Source: Agapanthus africanus
Taxonomy: Eukaryota > Streptophyta > Magnoliopsida > Asparagales > Amaryllidaceae
Length of the DNA stretch: 64,000 bases
NCBI GenBank assembly: GCA_030015575.1
Contig: JASDDO010000016.1
Location: forward strand, 457,078,141-457,142,140
Direction: 5' to 3'
The stretch's first letter is position 1, and each line of letters starts with the position of its first letter. This document shows positions 10,735-21,485 of the stretch, piece after piece. The position numbers and the translations under genes were made by a program. The notes under the pieces were generated by a model that had not been told where the DNA came from, did no database searches, and worked only from the letters and a program-made list of their open reading frames with translations.

Positions 10735-11035
10735 CTTAGTGTTCAACATTAAATTGGAACTCTCGAATCCAGTATTGAAACACTGTTGGGCCCTAGTGTT
10801 CAACACTAATCAAAGAACTTTATTCGCAGTGTTCAACACTGATTACCTTAGTATTTAACACTGATCTGAGATCTCCATTGCCAGTGTTCAACACTGATCT
10901 GTTTTAGTGTTTATGATAATTTGATAGCCTTGTTGCTGGTGTTTAACACCAATTATCTTTTAGTGTTAAACACTAACTTGTCAACCTCATTCCCAGTGTT
11001 CAACACTGATTGCTCTGTAGTGTTTAACACTAGGC
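10735..11035. repeat. AGTGTTcAACACT dyad array (E1 LTR)
   Basis: About a dozen inverted repeats of the form agtgtt-c/t-aacact lie about 25-40 bp apart. A reversed array with gtgttaaacac is in E5 (13600-13790), and an agtgct-tagcact version is in E3 (40050-40400). Confidence 0.85.
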
Positions 11036-11240
11036 TTTAGCCTAATTGGCTAAATGGATAGAGGCAAAGCCTCTCCTTCAATGGACCAACAAGAAGCCAA
11101 TATTCCAGACATGATCGGACTTAGCCCAAGCCGGGCCATGAGTCTTCAATTCGTAATTAACTGGGCTAATGGGCTCATAACATAATTAATCGGTCTTGAT
11201 CCCAAATTGGGTCAAGGACTATTTAAGCCATTCCGGTTCT

Positions 11241-11313
11241 AGGGTACATCTCTTCACTCCTTTGATACTTGGCATTGTAATCCCTCAATGTCTTCAAAGA
11301 GGTGACGGGTCCC
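11241..11313 (+). repeat. 75-base structured motif, copy 2
   Basis: Here the outer arms are TTTGA/TCAAA and the inner arms CATTG/CAATG. Both differ from the usual CTGA/TCAG and CGTTG/CAACG, yet both stay paired. The next copy (11926-11997) has CTGAC/GTCAG and CGTTG/CAACG. Confidence 0.85.
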
Positions 11314-11344
11314 AATGACCACACATTGATATGGACTGCGGGGT

Positions 11345-11600
11345 CCTTAAACCCGTGTCTAATGCAAAATTCCTGGTTACGTGGAACGCGGATAACGCCA
11401 CTCTTTGACCCCGCGGAAAACGCCCAGAGCGGAGCCTAGTCCTCGCCGAGCACGGCAGTGAACCCGTGTGAAGCATCTAGTGCAAAATTCCTGGTTACGT
11501 GGAATGCGGATAACGTCACTCTTTGACCCCGCGGAAAACGCCCAGAGCGGAGCCTGGTCCTCGCCAAGCACGGCAGTAAACCCGTGTGAAGCATCCAGAG
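11345..11600. repeat. Two 118-bp satellite units inside the E1 LTR
   Basis: These units, with aattcctggt at 11368 and 11489, match the array at 4474-5760 closely. The same satellite is therefore present both in the 3' internal region and in the LTR of one element. Confidence 0.9.
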
Positions 11601-12334
11601 CACATACCGGACTATGGAGTCCTTAAACCCATGGACTACGACGTCCTTAACCTTGACCGAGATGTCTTAAAACTAACGATGGACCGCAATGTCCTTAAAC
11701 TACCCATGGACCGCAATGTCCTTAAACTACCCATGGACCGTAACGTCCTTAAACTACCCATGGACCGCAATGTCCTTAAACTAGAACAATAGAGCCCCCC
11801 TGCATGCTCTTTTGTCGGATCTAAACGGTCCCGTTTAAGCTGATCTTAGCCTTAAAGATGGCTAACGTATCCTTAAACCTTCAAACAGACTGGACTATGA
11901 ATCCCCCCAATTAACTCTGGCTCAAGGGTACATCTCTGAACTCCTCTGACATCTGTCGTTGTAATCCTTCAACGTCGTCAGAGAGGTGATGGGTCCCGAC
12001 GGCCATACATTTAATGGACCACTAGGTCCCTAAACTGGAACATTAGAGCCAATTGCTCTTTTGTCGGATCTAAACGATCCCGTTAAGTTGATCTTAGTCT
12101 CAAAGTTAGACTAACGTATCCTTAACAAACGTTTGAGTTGATCTTAGCCTCAAGTATGGCTGACGTATCCTCAAACCAAACCCCCAAACCCAAATCTAAG
12201 ATAATACGGATTTGGACTAGTCCACGCCCTACGGGCGACGACATAACTCAGTCTCCGTAAACAATCCACGGGCAACAAAACACAAAACAAACACCCACGA
12301 CACGAAGTGACCATCTGGAGAAGGAGAAAGTTGT

Positions 12335-12423
12335 TACCGCAATGCGGTAGCGTAATTAACTGCAGGGGCTTGCGCCTGCAGGGAAGAGCGTCCCCACAAT
12401 CAAAAACCCCTCAAACGAGGGGG
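12335..12423 (+). promoter_or_regulatory. Terminal hairpin cluster of the LTR (E1)
   Basis: Three consecutive inverted repeats lie here: ACCGC/GCGGT, CTGCAGG/CCTGCAG and CCCCTC/GAGGGG. The last directly follows cccacaatcaaaa. The cluster is 170-260 bp before the LTR end in every LTR of the window. In E6 the corresponding site reads caatcAATAAAcccc, so it probably marks the RNA 3' end (R region). Confidence 0.65.
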
Positions 12424-13794
12424 AATATGACGAAGTCTGCTACATCGGACGCATCCGTCTAAACCTTCGATACATGGTGCCATAAATCAACTTGGCATCT
12501 TCGGAGAGGTGGACGGATAGCACCAATTAGCATCTGCCCCGAGTCTCAGTGCCAAGACATCGCAGTCTTGCGCGCCGCCATTCGGAGGGGAACAGTCGTG
12601 GTAACCACTTTCTCCTTCTCCAGATGGTCACTTCGTGTCGTGGGTGTTTGTTTTGTTTGTGGTTGCCCGTGGATTGTATATGGAGACTAATTTATGTCGT
12701 CGCCCGTAGGACGTGGATTGGTCTAAATCCGTATTTTCTTAGATTTGGGTTTGGGGTTTTGGTTTGAGGATACGTTAGCCATACTTGAGACTAAGATCAA
12801 CTCAAACGCTTGTTAAGGATACGTTAGTCTAATTTGAGACTAAGATCAACTTAACAGGATCGTTTAGATCCGACAAAAGAGCATTTGGGCTCTATTGTTC
12901 CAGTTTAGGGACATAGTGGTCCATTGAATGTATGGCCGTCGGGACCCGTCACCTCTCTGACGACGTTGAAGGATTACAACGACAGATGTCAGAGGAGTTC
13001 GGAGATGTACCCTTGAACCAAGGTTGATTGGGTGATCCATAGTCCAATTTGGGACTAAAGTCTGTTTGAAGGTTTAAGGATACGTTAGCCATATTTGGGG
13101 CTAAGATCAACTTAAACGGGATTCGTTTAGATCCAACAAAAGAGTATTTGGGGCTCTATTGTTCCAGTTTAGGGACATGATGGTCCATTGCCAGTTTAGG
13201 GACATGGTGGTCCATTGCCAGTTTAGGGACATAGTGGTCCATTACAGGTATGGTCATCGGGACCCGTCACCTCTCTGACGACGTTGAAGGATTACAACGA
13301 CAGATGTCAGAGGAGTTCAGAGATGTACCTTTGAACCAAAATTGATTGAAAGAGCAGATGTGCTCAGTTCAAGATGATTTGAGGACTTATGTCCAGTTTG
13401 GGCTAAGTCCAATTATGTTTGAAATATTGGCCCTTTGGGCCATTAGACATTTGTCTGGGTTCAGTCCCTCATCATTCAGCAATGCTAAACAGAGATTTGG
13501 GGGCTCTGACAACATTTTGTCTTTGATTTTCTCAATTTTGAGATTCATTTGGAGGAGGGACTTTTGCCTCTGGAAAATTAGCCAATTTGGCTAAAAGTAG
13601 TGTTAAACACTTAGAGAACAACAGTGTTAAACACTGGAGATAGAACTCTCAAATTAGTGTTAAACACTAAAAGACAATCAGTGTTAAACACTGAAAATAT
13701 AATCTTTAATTTAGTATTAAACACTAGAAACAATCAGTGTTAAACACTGGAAATATAATCCCTAAATTAGTGTTAAACACTAAAGACAGAGGGG

Positions 13795-15380
13795 TCATGT
13801 GTGGACACGTGATAGCGCCCAAAGGGGGGACCAGATCCCTTTTCTTCGTTCTGCAATTAAGTGTTAAATACTTTTCATTTCCTGGCCATCACGTGTGGGC
13901 ACGTGATAGGCATCCATCCATTGGATATTAAAGGGATTTGTTAGGGGTCACGTGCGGACACGTGAGGGCGCCCTAAATGTGGAGCCGGATCTCCTTTTGT
14001 TTTATCCTCAAATCTGCGAATAAGTGTTAAACACTTTTCATCTTTATTTTAGAGCATCACGTGTTGGCACGTGATGGGGATTTATGCATCGATAATTACA
14101 GCACTTGCTGAGGGGTCACGTGGGGACACGTGAGAGCGCCCAAAGCTTCATTTCTTTTGTTTTTTCTTTCTGCGTTTTGGGAGTTACGTGGGAGCACGTG
14201 AGGCATTGCCTCAAAGCTTCTTTTCTTCAGGGATCTTTTCAAGGGTCACGTGGGGGCACGTGACCCTAGTTCTTTTCATGAACAGAGATCTTTTAAGAAT
14301 TGAATTCTCTGTAGGGTTAAACCCTAATTATGATTTTGGAGAAATTAAATTCCTATTGTGAAAGAATTAAATTCTTATTTATGATAAAACCCTAATTTCT
14401 TTTTAAAGGAATTAAATTCCTAGATATGTAAAAGAATTAAATTCTTGATTAGGGTTAAATCCTAGTTTTGTTTTAGGAGAATTAAATTCTCAAAACTCAA
14501 TTCCCCTTCTAAGTTTAGGATCTACATGGCAGGATCTCGACCCGATGAGAATTAAATTCTCAACTTATGGGGAGATGTGCTCTGTGCAGATCTTCAACCA
14601 GAAGAAGAACTAATTTCTTTTTTGTATAAGAGTTAAACTCTTGGATTGAGAATTAAATTCTCTTTTTAAAGTTTCGATTCCCTTTCTTTTCTCACCTAGG
14701 GTTTTCTTTGTTGAGAATTAAATTCTCCTTTCTATTCTTCCCTCTTGAGAATTAGATTCTCCTCTCTCTGTTTTTCTCTCCAAAAAAAAGGTCCCTTCTC
14801 TTCTTTTCTTGGCTCCTATTTATAGGAGAAGGAAAAGAATCAATTTGTATAGCAAATCTCTCATTGAAAGATTTGATTTGTTTTCATCATTAATATGATC
14901 CTTTAGATCATTCAGTGAATTTTATTCACCGTTGGATTTTAAATCCAAAGATATTCTGTTTGTTATTTCCGGTGAGATTTTAGGGGAAATCTTTCTTTGT
15001 CTAAGATCTTTCCATAAATTGGTGATATTTAATCACCCTTGGATGTTTAATCCAACGGACCCCATAATCCTTTTCCATTTGGAAAGATTTGGAAGCTTTT
15101 AGAATTTAATTCTATTAACTGTAAGGATTTCGAAACCAGTCACGTGTTGACACGTGACCCTTGGTCACGTGTGAGCACGTGACCCCCAATTGTGTTCTTT
15201 AACGGCCGCTTGTTTATGTTGTTGTTTTAACCATCACGTGTCAGCACGTGACCATTGCTCACGTGTGAGCACGTGATACCTCGTTGAGGTATTTCCTTCA
15301 GCCATTTGTTTTTATTTCTGTTTTAACTATCACGTGTCAACACGTGACCATTTATCACGTGCGAGCACGTGATACCTCAT
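13795..15380. repeat. G-box pairs and TTAA palindromes of E5
   Basis: G-box pairs (cacgtgnnnncacgtg, some with one changed arm base) cluster at 13795-14265 and 15135-15380. Between them 14290-14760 carries gaattaaattc-type palindromes. The order mirrors that in E1. Confidence 0.85.
14813..14828 (-). promoter_or_regulatory. E5 LTR TATA box in a palindrome
   Basis: Reading CTCCTATTTATAGGAG, it carries the TATA box on the minus strand, with the same 16-bp arms as E1 at 9786. Confidence 0.6.
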
Positions 15381-15412
15381 TGAGGTAATTCCTGATTTTT
15401 AATCAGGGAACA

Positions 15413-16001
15413 GTGCATAGCATATTTGCTCATAACTTTTGATCCCGGATGAATTATGAAGCCCATAATATATCAAATCGAAGGGTTTTTCGAGATGCTT
15501 ACAATACCATCAGAATTTATTAGTCCCTCCTTCGAAAATTTATCAAAATACAGGCCGGAAGATATTGGTTCGCATTTCCTTAAGCGTATCGCTGCCATTT
15601 GATACCTTGGACTCTTCTGCGCAAAATTTTTTGGTGGGAACAGGCTTCCCACAAATCGGGAAACAAATCGCTCCGGGTCAGAGCGTCGACCGTCCATGTC
15701 GCAAAACGGGCAGTGCAGGCTTCCCACAAATCGGGAACCAAATCGCTCCGGATCAGAGCATCGACCGTCCATGTCGCAAAAAGGGCAGTGCAGGCTTCCT
15801 ACAAAGCAGGAACCAGATCACTCCGGGCTAGGGAAACGTCTACCACGGACACTCCGTCTCGGAGACGCATCAAGCGTCGACCGTCCACGTCGTAAAAAGG
15901 GCAGTGCATCCCCAAAAGTGGGAACCAAGGCAAGTCGCCTCCACGTGAAAGAAGATCCATCAATTTCATGCACACGACCCAAATAGGTGGTGTGCATTTA
16001 T
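15413..16001 (+). mobile_element. E6: 3' internal region with tandem repeat
   Basis: No gene is seen. 15640-15960 holds three to four units of about 73 bp with ttcccacaaatcgggaa, cgctccggatcagagcg and cgaccgtccatgtcg, each containing short inverted arms (TTCCC/GGGAA, CGCTC/GAGCG). At 15968-15997 the arms ATGCACAC and GTGTGCAT face each other just before the LTR start. Overlapping open frames here come from the repeat. Confidence 0.65.
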
Positions 16002-16739
16002 TGATGGGGGGCACTTTGTTGAAGTCAAAATTTGCACCCCGGTTGACCGAGTCAAAGTCAAGGTCAACCCCCAAGCTAGGTGGGCCCAAGCCCAGGTCAA
16101 GCGGGCCCATGTCCAAGTCGAGCCCACGGCCAGCCTCCCCATGCCAACAACAGTCATGTAATAAATAATTTTTATGTAATTTTTTATACATGAATGTATG
16201 CAAAATGGGCATAAAGCCAATATTTTGTAAGCCCATGGCTTAGGTGCAAAAATGAAATGGCACATGAGCCATGGGATAGGCAAAATGCCATTTTGTGAAG
16301 CCCAAGGGGCTATATGTAAATATGTAAGCCTATATAAGGCAAAATGATGATGAATAAAAAACACTTTTCATTGCCCCAAAAACTAGGGTTCTTTGTGCCT
16401 CCTGCTCCTTCTCTAAGGTTCTAAACCTTCTCATTTCTTTTGAATTAAATCAAGAGTTTTACTCTTTCTTTTTCCAAAACTAAGTAGTTTTCCACCACAA
16501 AACCCACAAAGGGGAACTCAGATCTCCCATCAGATCTAAAAAAGGAGTGATTTTTAAAATCTCCCACTTCTTGATCTTCAAGATCCGGCCAAACAACAGG
16601 AGGAGGAAGAAGAACCCCCTTCATCAGCTTCAAAACATCCTAGGAGTTTAACTCCATACATATATATATATAATAAATATTTCCTTTCTGAAGCATAGCT
16701 TCTGGTTCTGGGACTAAAAGCCCCTTTTTCTCGCCGGCG

Positions 16740-17165
16740 CCGAGCGCCCACGTGCCGACACGTGGCGCGCTAGCGCTCGAGCGCAGAGCGCCCACGTGCC
16801 GACACGTGGCGCGCTGGCGCTCGAGCGTTCTGCGCTCAAGCGCAAAGCGCCCTGCGCTCAAGCGTAAAGTGCCCACGTGCCGACACGTGGCGCGCTTGCG
16901 CTCTAGCGCCTAGCGCCCAAGCGCAAAGCTCCCACGTGCCGACACGTGGCGCGCTTGCGCTCAAGCGCCCAGCGCAAGCGCAAAGCGCCCACGTGCCGAC
17001 ACGTGGCGCGCTTGCGCTCCAATGCCCTGCGCTAAAGCGTCCTACGCTAAAGCGCAAAACATCCACGTGCCGACACGTGGCGCGCTTGCGCTCCAGCGCC
17101 CTGCGCTCAAGCGCAAAGCGCCCACGTGCCGACACGTGGCGTGCTTGCGCCTGAGCGCACAGCAC
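16740..17165. repeat. GC-rich tandem repeat with CACGTGccgaCACGTG
   Basis: Seven copies of cacgtgccgacacgtggc start at 16749, 16793, 16874, 16933, 16990, 17064 and 17123. They are separated by self-complementary gcgct/agcgc stretches. Long open frames on both strands are a by-product of the repeat. Confidence 0.9.
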
Positions 17166-17571
17166 CTAAGCGCACAGCGCTCAAGGCGCCAACCCCACGC
17201 ATCCTTTGGATGCCCTTTCCCTTTCTTTTTTTTATATATATGTATATATAAATACACACACACACATACTCTACAACACTCTCCCTCCCAAAAAATTTTT
17301 TGGGCCGGAGCGCTGCCCCGCACCCCGCAAGGGGCTGCTAGCCCCCTGACCCCCACCCCGCTATCCGAGTAGCGGGACCCCCGTAAAAACTCTGCGTGGC
17401 TCCCGATATATCCAAACCCCCCTCCAAAACAAAACACACGTACACTGCACATTGCGTTCGCATTACCAGTTTAACCCGTTAATCGGAGGTTCCCTAGCCC
17501 CAAAAGCGAGGGGTAATTAACGGCAGCTTAGTCCGCGGCTACCGGAGATTCGGATCCCCACAATCAATAAA

Positions 17572-17595
17572 CCCCGGCCTATCCTAGGCCGGGGG
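17572..17595 (+). terminator. Poly(A) signal region and LTR-end hairpin of E6
   Basis: Caatcaataaa is followed directly by the arm CCCCGGCCTA, a three-base loop and its exact complement, then gaatctg. In E1, E2 and E3 the same place carries CCCCTC/GAGGGG. The pairing is kept while the bases differ. Confidence 0.6.
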
Positions 17596-17701
17596 AATCT
17601 GTAGTACGCCTGACAAGCGCGCGCGTATTCCCATCTCAATGGGGTGATGAAAAACACCCTACACATAACTCTGCAGCCGTGCCGCTAGGCCTACGACCTA
17701 A

Positions 17702-17728
17702 TGTGTTTGTGTGTGTGTGTGTGTGTGT
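17702..17728. repeat. (TG)n microsatellite
   Basis: About twelve TG units. A second simple repeat (TA/CA) lies at 17233-17269. Confidence 0.95.
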
Positions 17729-17729
17729 C

Positions 17730-19209
17730 ATTAATATCAAATGATCATCCTCTAAGTCACTATATCTCGCTAAATATGAGTTCAATTCCACCTTGATTTA
17801 CCCATTCCTCAGGTTATAGTATGTATTCAGGTATTAGATAGGTTATGAACAAATACGTATCGCTTTCACTTTCAATCACGTTTCCACTTATCAATATCAC
17901 TTTCAATCACTGGTTCACTTTGTACTTGCCACAACCCAATCACTAACATTTATATATCGACAATGCAAAATAGTCACTAGGTTTCAGTGTAAACGATCAC
18001 TATGCAGAAGGTATAAAGCAAACACAAAAATAAGTAGAAATGCACTGAACAGAAATTCACTAAATTATGACAGTCAAAGACATATGACTTGAAAAATTCA
18101 CCATAAATCACACGTATAGAATCGACCCAAACGATATAAAAGGGGTACAAAGTATACTTGATTATATAAGCGGAAAAATTGGTTTCATGTCAATAGGAAT
18201 TCAGGTCAGGGACTTATCATCATTTTAAATCAGCAATCAATTGCTGGAATTCAAGTTTCAGAACTGGAAGTCCAACTTCGCGCCTGGTTTACTAGAGATT
18301 GTGTTTAGATTCAGGTATTTCCCCAGTTGAATAAAACCTATTTATATCTGTTAAGTTTTTGAAGTATCAAACGGATCCATGATAGCCTTTCTTTACTAGA
18401 AGATATGTCCTATTTAGTGTGAAGGTGAAAGAAACGTCACTACAGAAACTGCAGAACACGTCGACGGTCTAAAATATAAACAAAATACCAAACGGCGGTG
18501 AAACTGAACAAGACCAGATCCACATGTTATCTAACTAAATTATCTACGTGAATATATATGACTCCACTCATTTTCAGTTTTACGTAGGGACGTGTAAGCG
18601 CTTAAGTTCAGGTATTCTCATGGAATGCTTCCCCGGACTACAGTCCACAGCCGCATTCCCAGTCAATTCTCGTTATAGTGGTCTATCAGCATTGAAGGGA
18701 AAACTATATAGGGTTCTAGCTTATCGAGTCGGATTCGACATGAACCATAAAACATTACATTCTGACATGTAACTAATTTAATACCAATTTAACACTACTA
18801 CGTGTACAGTAAAATCAGATTTGACGTCGCGTCTTTTGGACGTCGTTTCTTTGCGCGATAATTTGTTATTTGAGTTCAGTTTTCTACAATATATTCATAA
18901 GTAGCAAAAGAAATAATTTGTAAAAGCTTTGAGCATGTTCGACGGAGTTTTGGTTCAGTTCACGACATTGAACTATCAACACACAATATCGAAAACTATT
19001 TAATTAAAGTTGGTTTTTCCTAATACGTGAAAAATGTGTCAAATGCTTGCAATTCCACATGGTATTAACGTGATGTGCAGATCTAATTACGCTCAAACCA
19101 GTCATCCTAGAATACTATGGTTTTTCTTGAAGATTCGACGATATCTTACGAATAATATGTGATAGTAAACTAACTAATATGGACTTGTAACAATCTATCT
19201 ATTACACGG
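17730..19209. other. AT-rich sequence without recognisable genes
   Basis: Only short unrelated open frames occur. No tandem repeat, RNA gene or transposon end was recognised. It may be old intergenic DNA or part of the repeat that E4 entered. Confidence 0.5.
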
Positions 19210-19548
19210 TTAACCCGAGTCTATAGTTATAAGTATGTAGCATGTAAGAGCAAGTGAGATTTCACTTGCCTTCGGCCGCTGATATAGAAACGACACCACT
19301 TGCGGATTTCGTCTCGACACACGAGACGATGCGATGCTGGACACGGTGCGTGGCGCGAGCGCGATGCGTGGAGATCCGGTACTGGGCACGGTGATAATGC
19401 GGGCATGACATGGTAGTGGGTGTGGTCTTGGCTCGGCGCGTGGTGCAGGAGTGGTACAGTGCGACACGGTACTTGACGCGATGCTAACGCGGGAGCGGGC
19501 ACGGTGCGTGCACTGGATTGGGGTACGGTGCGGCACGGTAGTGGGTAC
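19210..19548. other. GC-rich degenerate repeat flanking E4 (left)
   Basis: Irregular repeats of cacggtg, gcgatgc and gcgcgtgg fill this stretch. It continues at 54406-55270 on the other side of E4, so the two parts were once joined. The last five bases, ggtac, are the left target duplication of E4. Open frames here are low-complexity shadows. Confidence 0.6.
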
Positions 19549-20193
19549 TGTCACGCCCTGTTTCCCAGAGTGCGCTAAGATCGGCACGTGACAGAGCCAA
19601 CCATGCTACCTGTGGTTAGGAAACATCCCTCCACAGTCACATTACGGCTGTTTATAAGATATCAAGAACAATAGAAATAAAATAAAACTATCTAATACAT
19701 GTCCATCTGCCAGAATAAATGAGTCAAGAAATATAAATGCGCGGAAGCAATAAATCCAATAATCAATAACATCTGGAAAGTACGTCCCAAATACGGGCTC
19801 ACATCAGGAAATGAAAGTACGGAAAGAAAACTAGACTAAGCTAAAGACTAACATGCTCCTTACTAATCGGCCTGTCGGCTGAAATACTCCTGGTCAGCCT
19901 GCGAAAGAGATAAAGGGAATGGGCCATGCAAAACCCAGACGTCAGTGCGTCATAATATCAACAATAGTAAGTAACCAGAATACACAAGATATACAAGCAT
20001 GAATATAAACGATAACATGAATATAACCAGTAAACACGGGTATGGAACGGTGAAGTGTATACGTGTAGGTGAAGTGCAGCGAGTAATCTAAACCAAACTA
20101 CTGGGTTATCTATTCTAAAGTCTTCGAAATCAATTAATATAATCCTCATCGTAACCCATCGGTCTATGTCTCGTTCATTCCCAACGGGACCAC

Positions 20194-21485
20194 TGTTCTC
20201 CGCCGAATACATAGACGGAACCGTGTAGGTTCGTCTTGCCTGAATTTGGGGGAAGATGCTATTTGGTTTTATCCGTCCACCTCTCCGGAGATGCCAAGTT
20301 GATTTATGGCACCATGTATCGGAGGTTTAGACTGATGCGGCCGATATAGCAGACTTCGTCAGATTCCTCCTCATTGTGAGGAGTTTTTTTTATTGTGGGG
20401 ACGCTCTTCCCTGCAGGCGCAAGGCTCTGGAGTTAATTACGCTACCGCATCGCGGTAACCACTTTCTCCTTCTTCAGATGGTCACTTCGTATCGTGCGTG
20501 TTTTTTGTTTTTGGTTGCCCGTGGATTGTATACAGAGACTAATTTATGTTGTCGCCCGTAGGGCGTGGATTAATCCAAATCCGTATTTTCTTAGATTTGG
20601 ATTTGGGTTGAGTTTAAGAATCGTTAATTTCATTTGAGACTAAGATCAACTTAAACGTTTGTTAAGCATACATTAGTCTAATTTTAGACTAAGATCTACT
20701 TAACATGATTATTTAGATCCAACAAAAGAGCATTTGGACTCTATTGTTTTAATTTAGGGACATTGCGGTCCATTGGGTTTAAGGACATCATAGTCCGTGA
20801 CAATTTAAAGACGTCATAGTCTGTAAAGTTTAGAGACATTATAGTCTATGAGTTTAAGGATCTCACAGTCCATAAAGTTTAAGGACATCATAGTCCATGA
20901 GTTTAAGGACCCCATAGTCCGTAAAGTTTAAGGACATCATAGTCCAGTTTAAAGACGTCATAGTCTGTGTGGTTTTGGTTCAGCCGTTTGGGGATGCACC
21001 AAAAGTTATTGGTTATTGGGACCCTTCATCTCTCTGAAGACGTTGAAGAATTACAACGACATATATCAGAGGTATGAAGAGATGTAGCTTTGAACCAATG
21101 TTGGTTGAGAGATCTGTAGTTGGATTGATTTAAGGATCGTTAATCTCGTTTGAGATTAAGATCAACTTAAATGGTTGTTAAAGATACGTTAGTCTAATTT
21201 TAGACTAAGATCTACTTAACAGGGTTTTAGGATCATTTAAATCCAGCGAAAGAGCATTTGGGTTATATCGTTTTAGTTTAAGGACGTTACGGTCCTTAAG
21301 TTTAAGGACATCATAGTCCGTGGAGTTTAAGGACATCATAGTCCATAGTTTAGAGACATCATAGTCTAGTTTAGAGACATCATAGTCTGTAGGGTTTAGT
21401 TTAGGGACGTTGTGGTCCATAAGTTTAAGGACATCATAGTCCGTGACAGTTTAAAGACATTATAGTCTGTAAAGTTTAAAGACAT
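20194..21485 (-). repeat. E3 3' LTR, left part
   Basis: It ends (minus strand) ...GGAGAACA at 20194. It contains the LTR-end hairpins (20370-20460), the ggttgcccgtggattgtata phrase (20515), dense ggacatcatagtcc and agacatcatagtct dyads (20740-20980, 21270-21480) and one 75-base motif (21018-21090). It matches 48462-49745. E2 interrupts it after gacat. Confidence 0.85.
21481..21485. repeat. Target duplication gacat, left of E2
   Basis: The same five bases follow E2 at 39460-39464. The uninterrupted sister LTR reads aaagacatcatagtc at about 49752. Confidence 0.85.

Larger units (their letters stand above)
1..12594 (+). mobile_element. E1: Tat-clade Ty3/gypsy retrotransposon, 5' part outside window
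   Basis: The visible parts, in order, are the end of reverse transcriptase, a Ty3-type RNase H, a second (archaeal-type) RNase H, integrase, a 3' region of about 6.3 kb and a 3' LTR (8948-12594). Two RNase H domains in series are a hallmark of the plant Tat/Ogre group. The LTR begins TGTTTCC directly after a G-rich tract and ends GGGGAACA. The pol part is broken at about two or three places; the two minus-strand cargo genes look whole. Because the 5' LTR is outside the window, its age cannot be judged. The element lies inside another LTR (E5), which resumes at 12595. Confidence 0.9.
8948..12594 (+). mobile_element. E1 3' LTR (3.65 kb)
   Basis: It starts TGTTTCCTGATTTAAAATC after a gtgggggcat tract and ends GGGGAACA. 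In order it holds: G-box pairs (8990-9475), a TATA box in a palindrome (9786), leader with a possible GT donor (9901, ctaggtaag), TTAA palindromes (9930-10490), more G-box pairs (10525-10735), TGTTcAACA dyads (10735-11035), two satellite units (11345-11600), GGACC/GTCC dyads (11600-11790), two 75-base motifs and the terminal hairpin cluster (12335-12423). There is no coding sequence; the 9360-9689 open frame runs across palindromes. Confidence 0.85.
12595..15412 (-). mobile_element. E5: part of a minus-oriented Tat-type LTR, cut by E1
   Basis: On the minus strand this begins TGTTCCCTGATTAAAAATC at 15412 and runs through G-box pairs (15380-15135), TTAA palindromes (14760-14290), more G-boxes (14265-13795), gtgttaaacac dyads (13790-13600), two 75-base motifs (13330-13259 and 13014-12941) and the ggttgcccgtggattgtata phrase. 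It stops where E1 begins, inside the ACCGC/GCGGT hairpin. About 255 bp of its end must lie on the other side of E1, outside the window. It may be a solo LTR or the 5' LTR of an element beyond the window. The open frame at 13346-13594 is not a gene. Confidence 0.8.
16002..17700 (+). mobile_element. E6: LTR of a Tat-type relative (end approximate)
   Basis: It begins TGATGGGGGGCACTTTG. A TATA box (tatataagg, 16331) is followed by a leader. Then come seven GC-rich G-box units (16740-17165), a microsatellite (17233-17269) and the terminal hairpin cluster with an AATAAA signal (17566-17595). The cluster lies in the same order as in E1-E3, which places the LTR end near 17700. I cannot fix the end or a target duplication. 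Left of it is the element's 3' region. Confidence 0.55.

Noticed and set aside
16640-17452. Several overlapping open frames rich in Ala, Arg and Val
   Set aside because: They run across GC-rich palindromic repeats on both strands and have no domain.
19210-19587. Minus-strand frame of 125 codons crossing the E4 boundary
   Set aside because: It spans an insertion junction and low-complexity repeats, so it cannot be an old gene.
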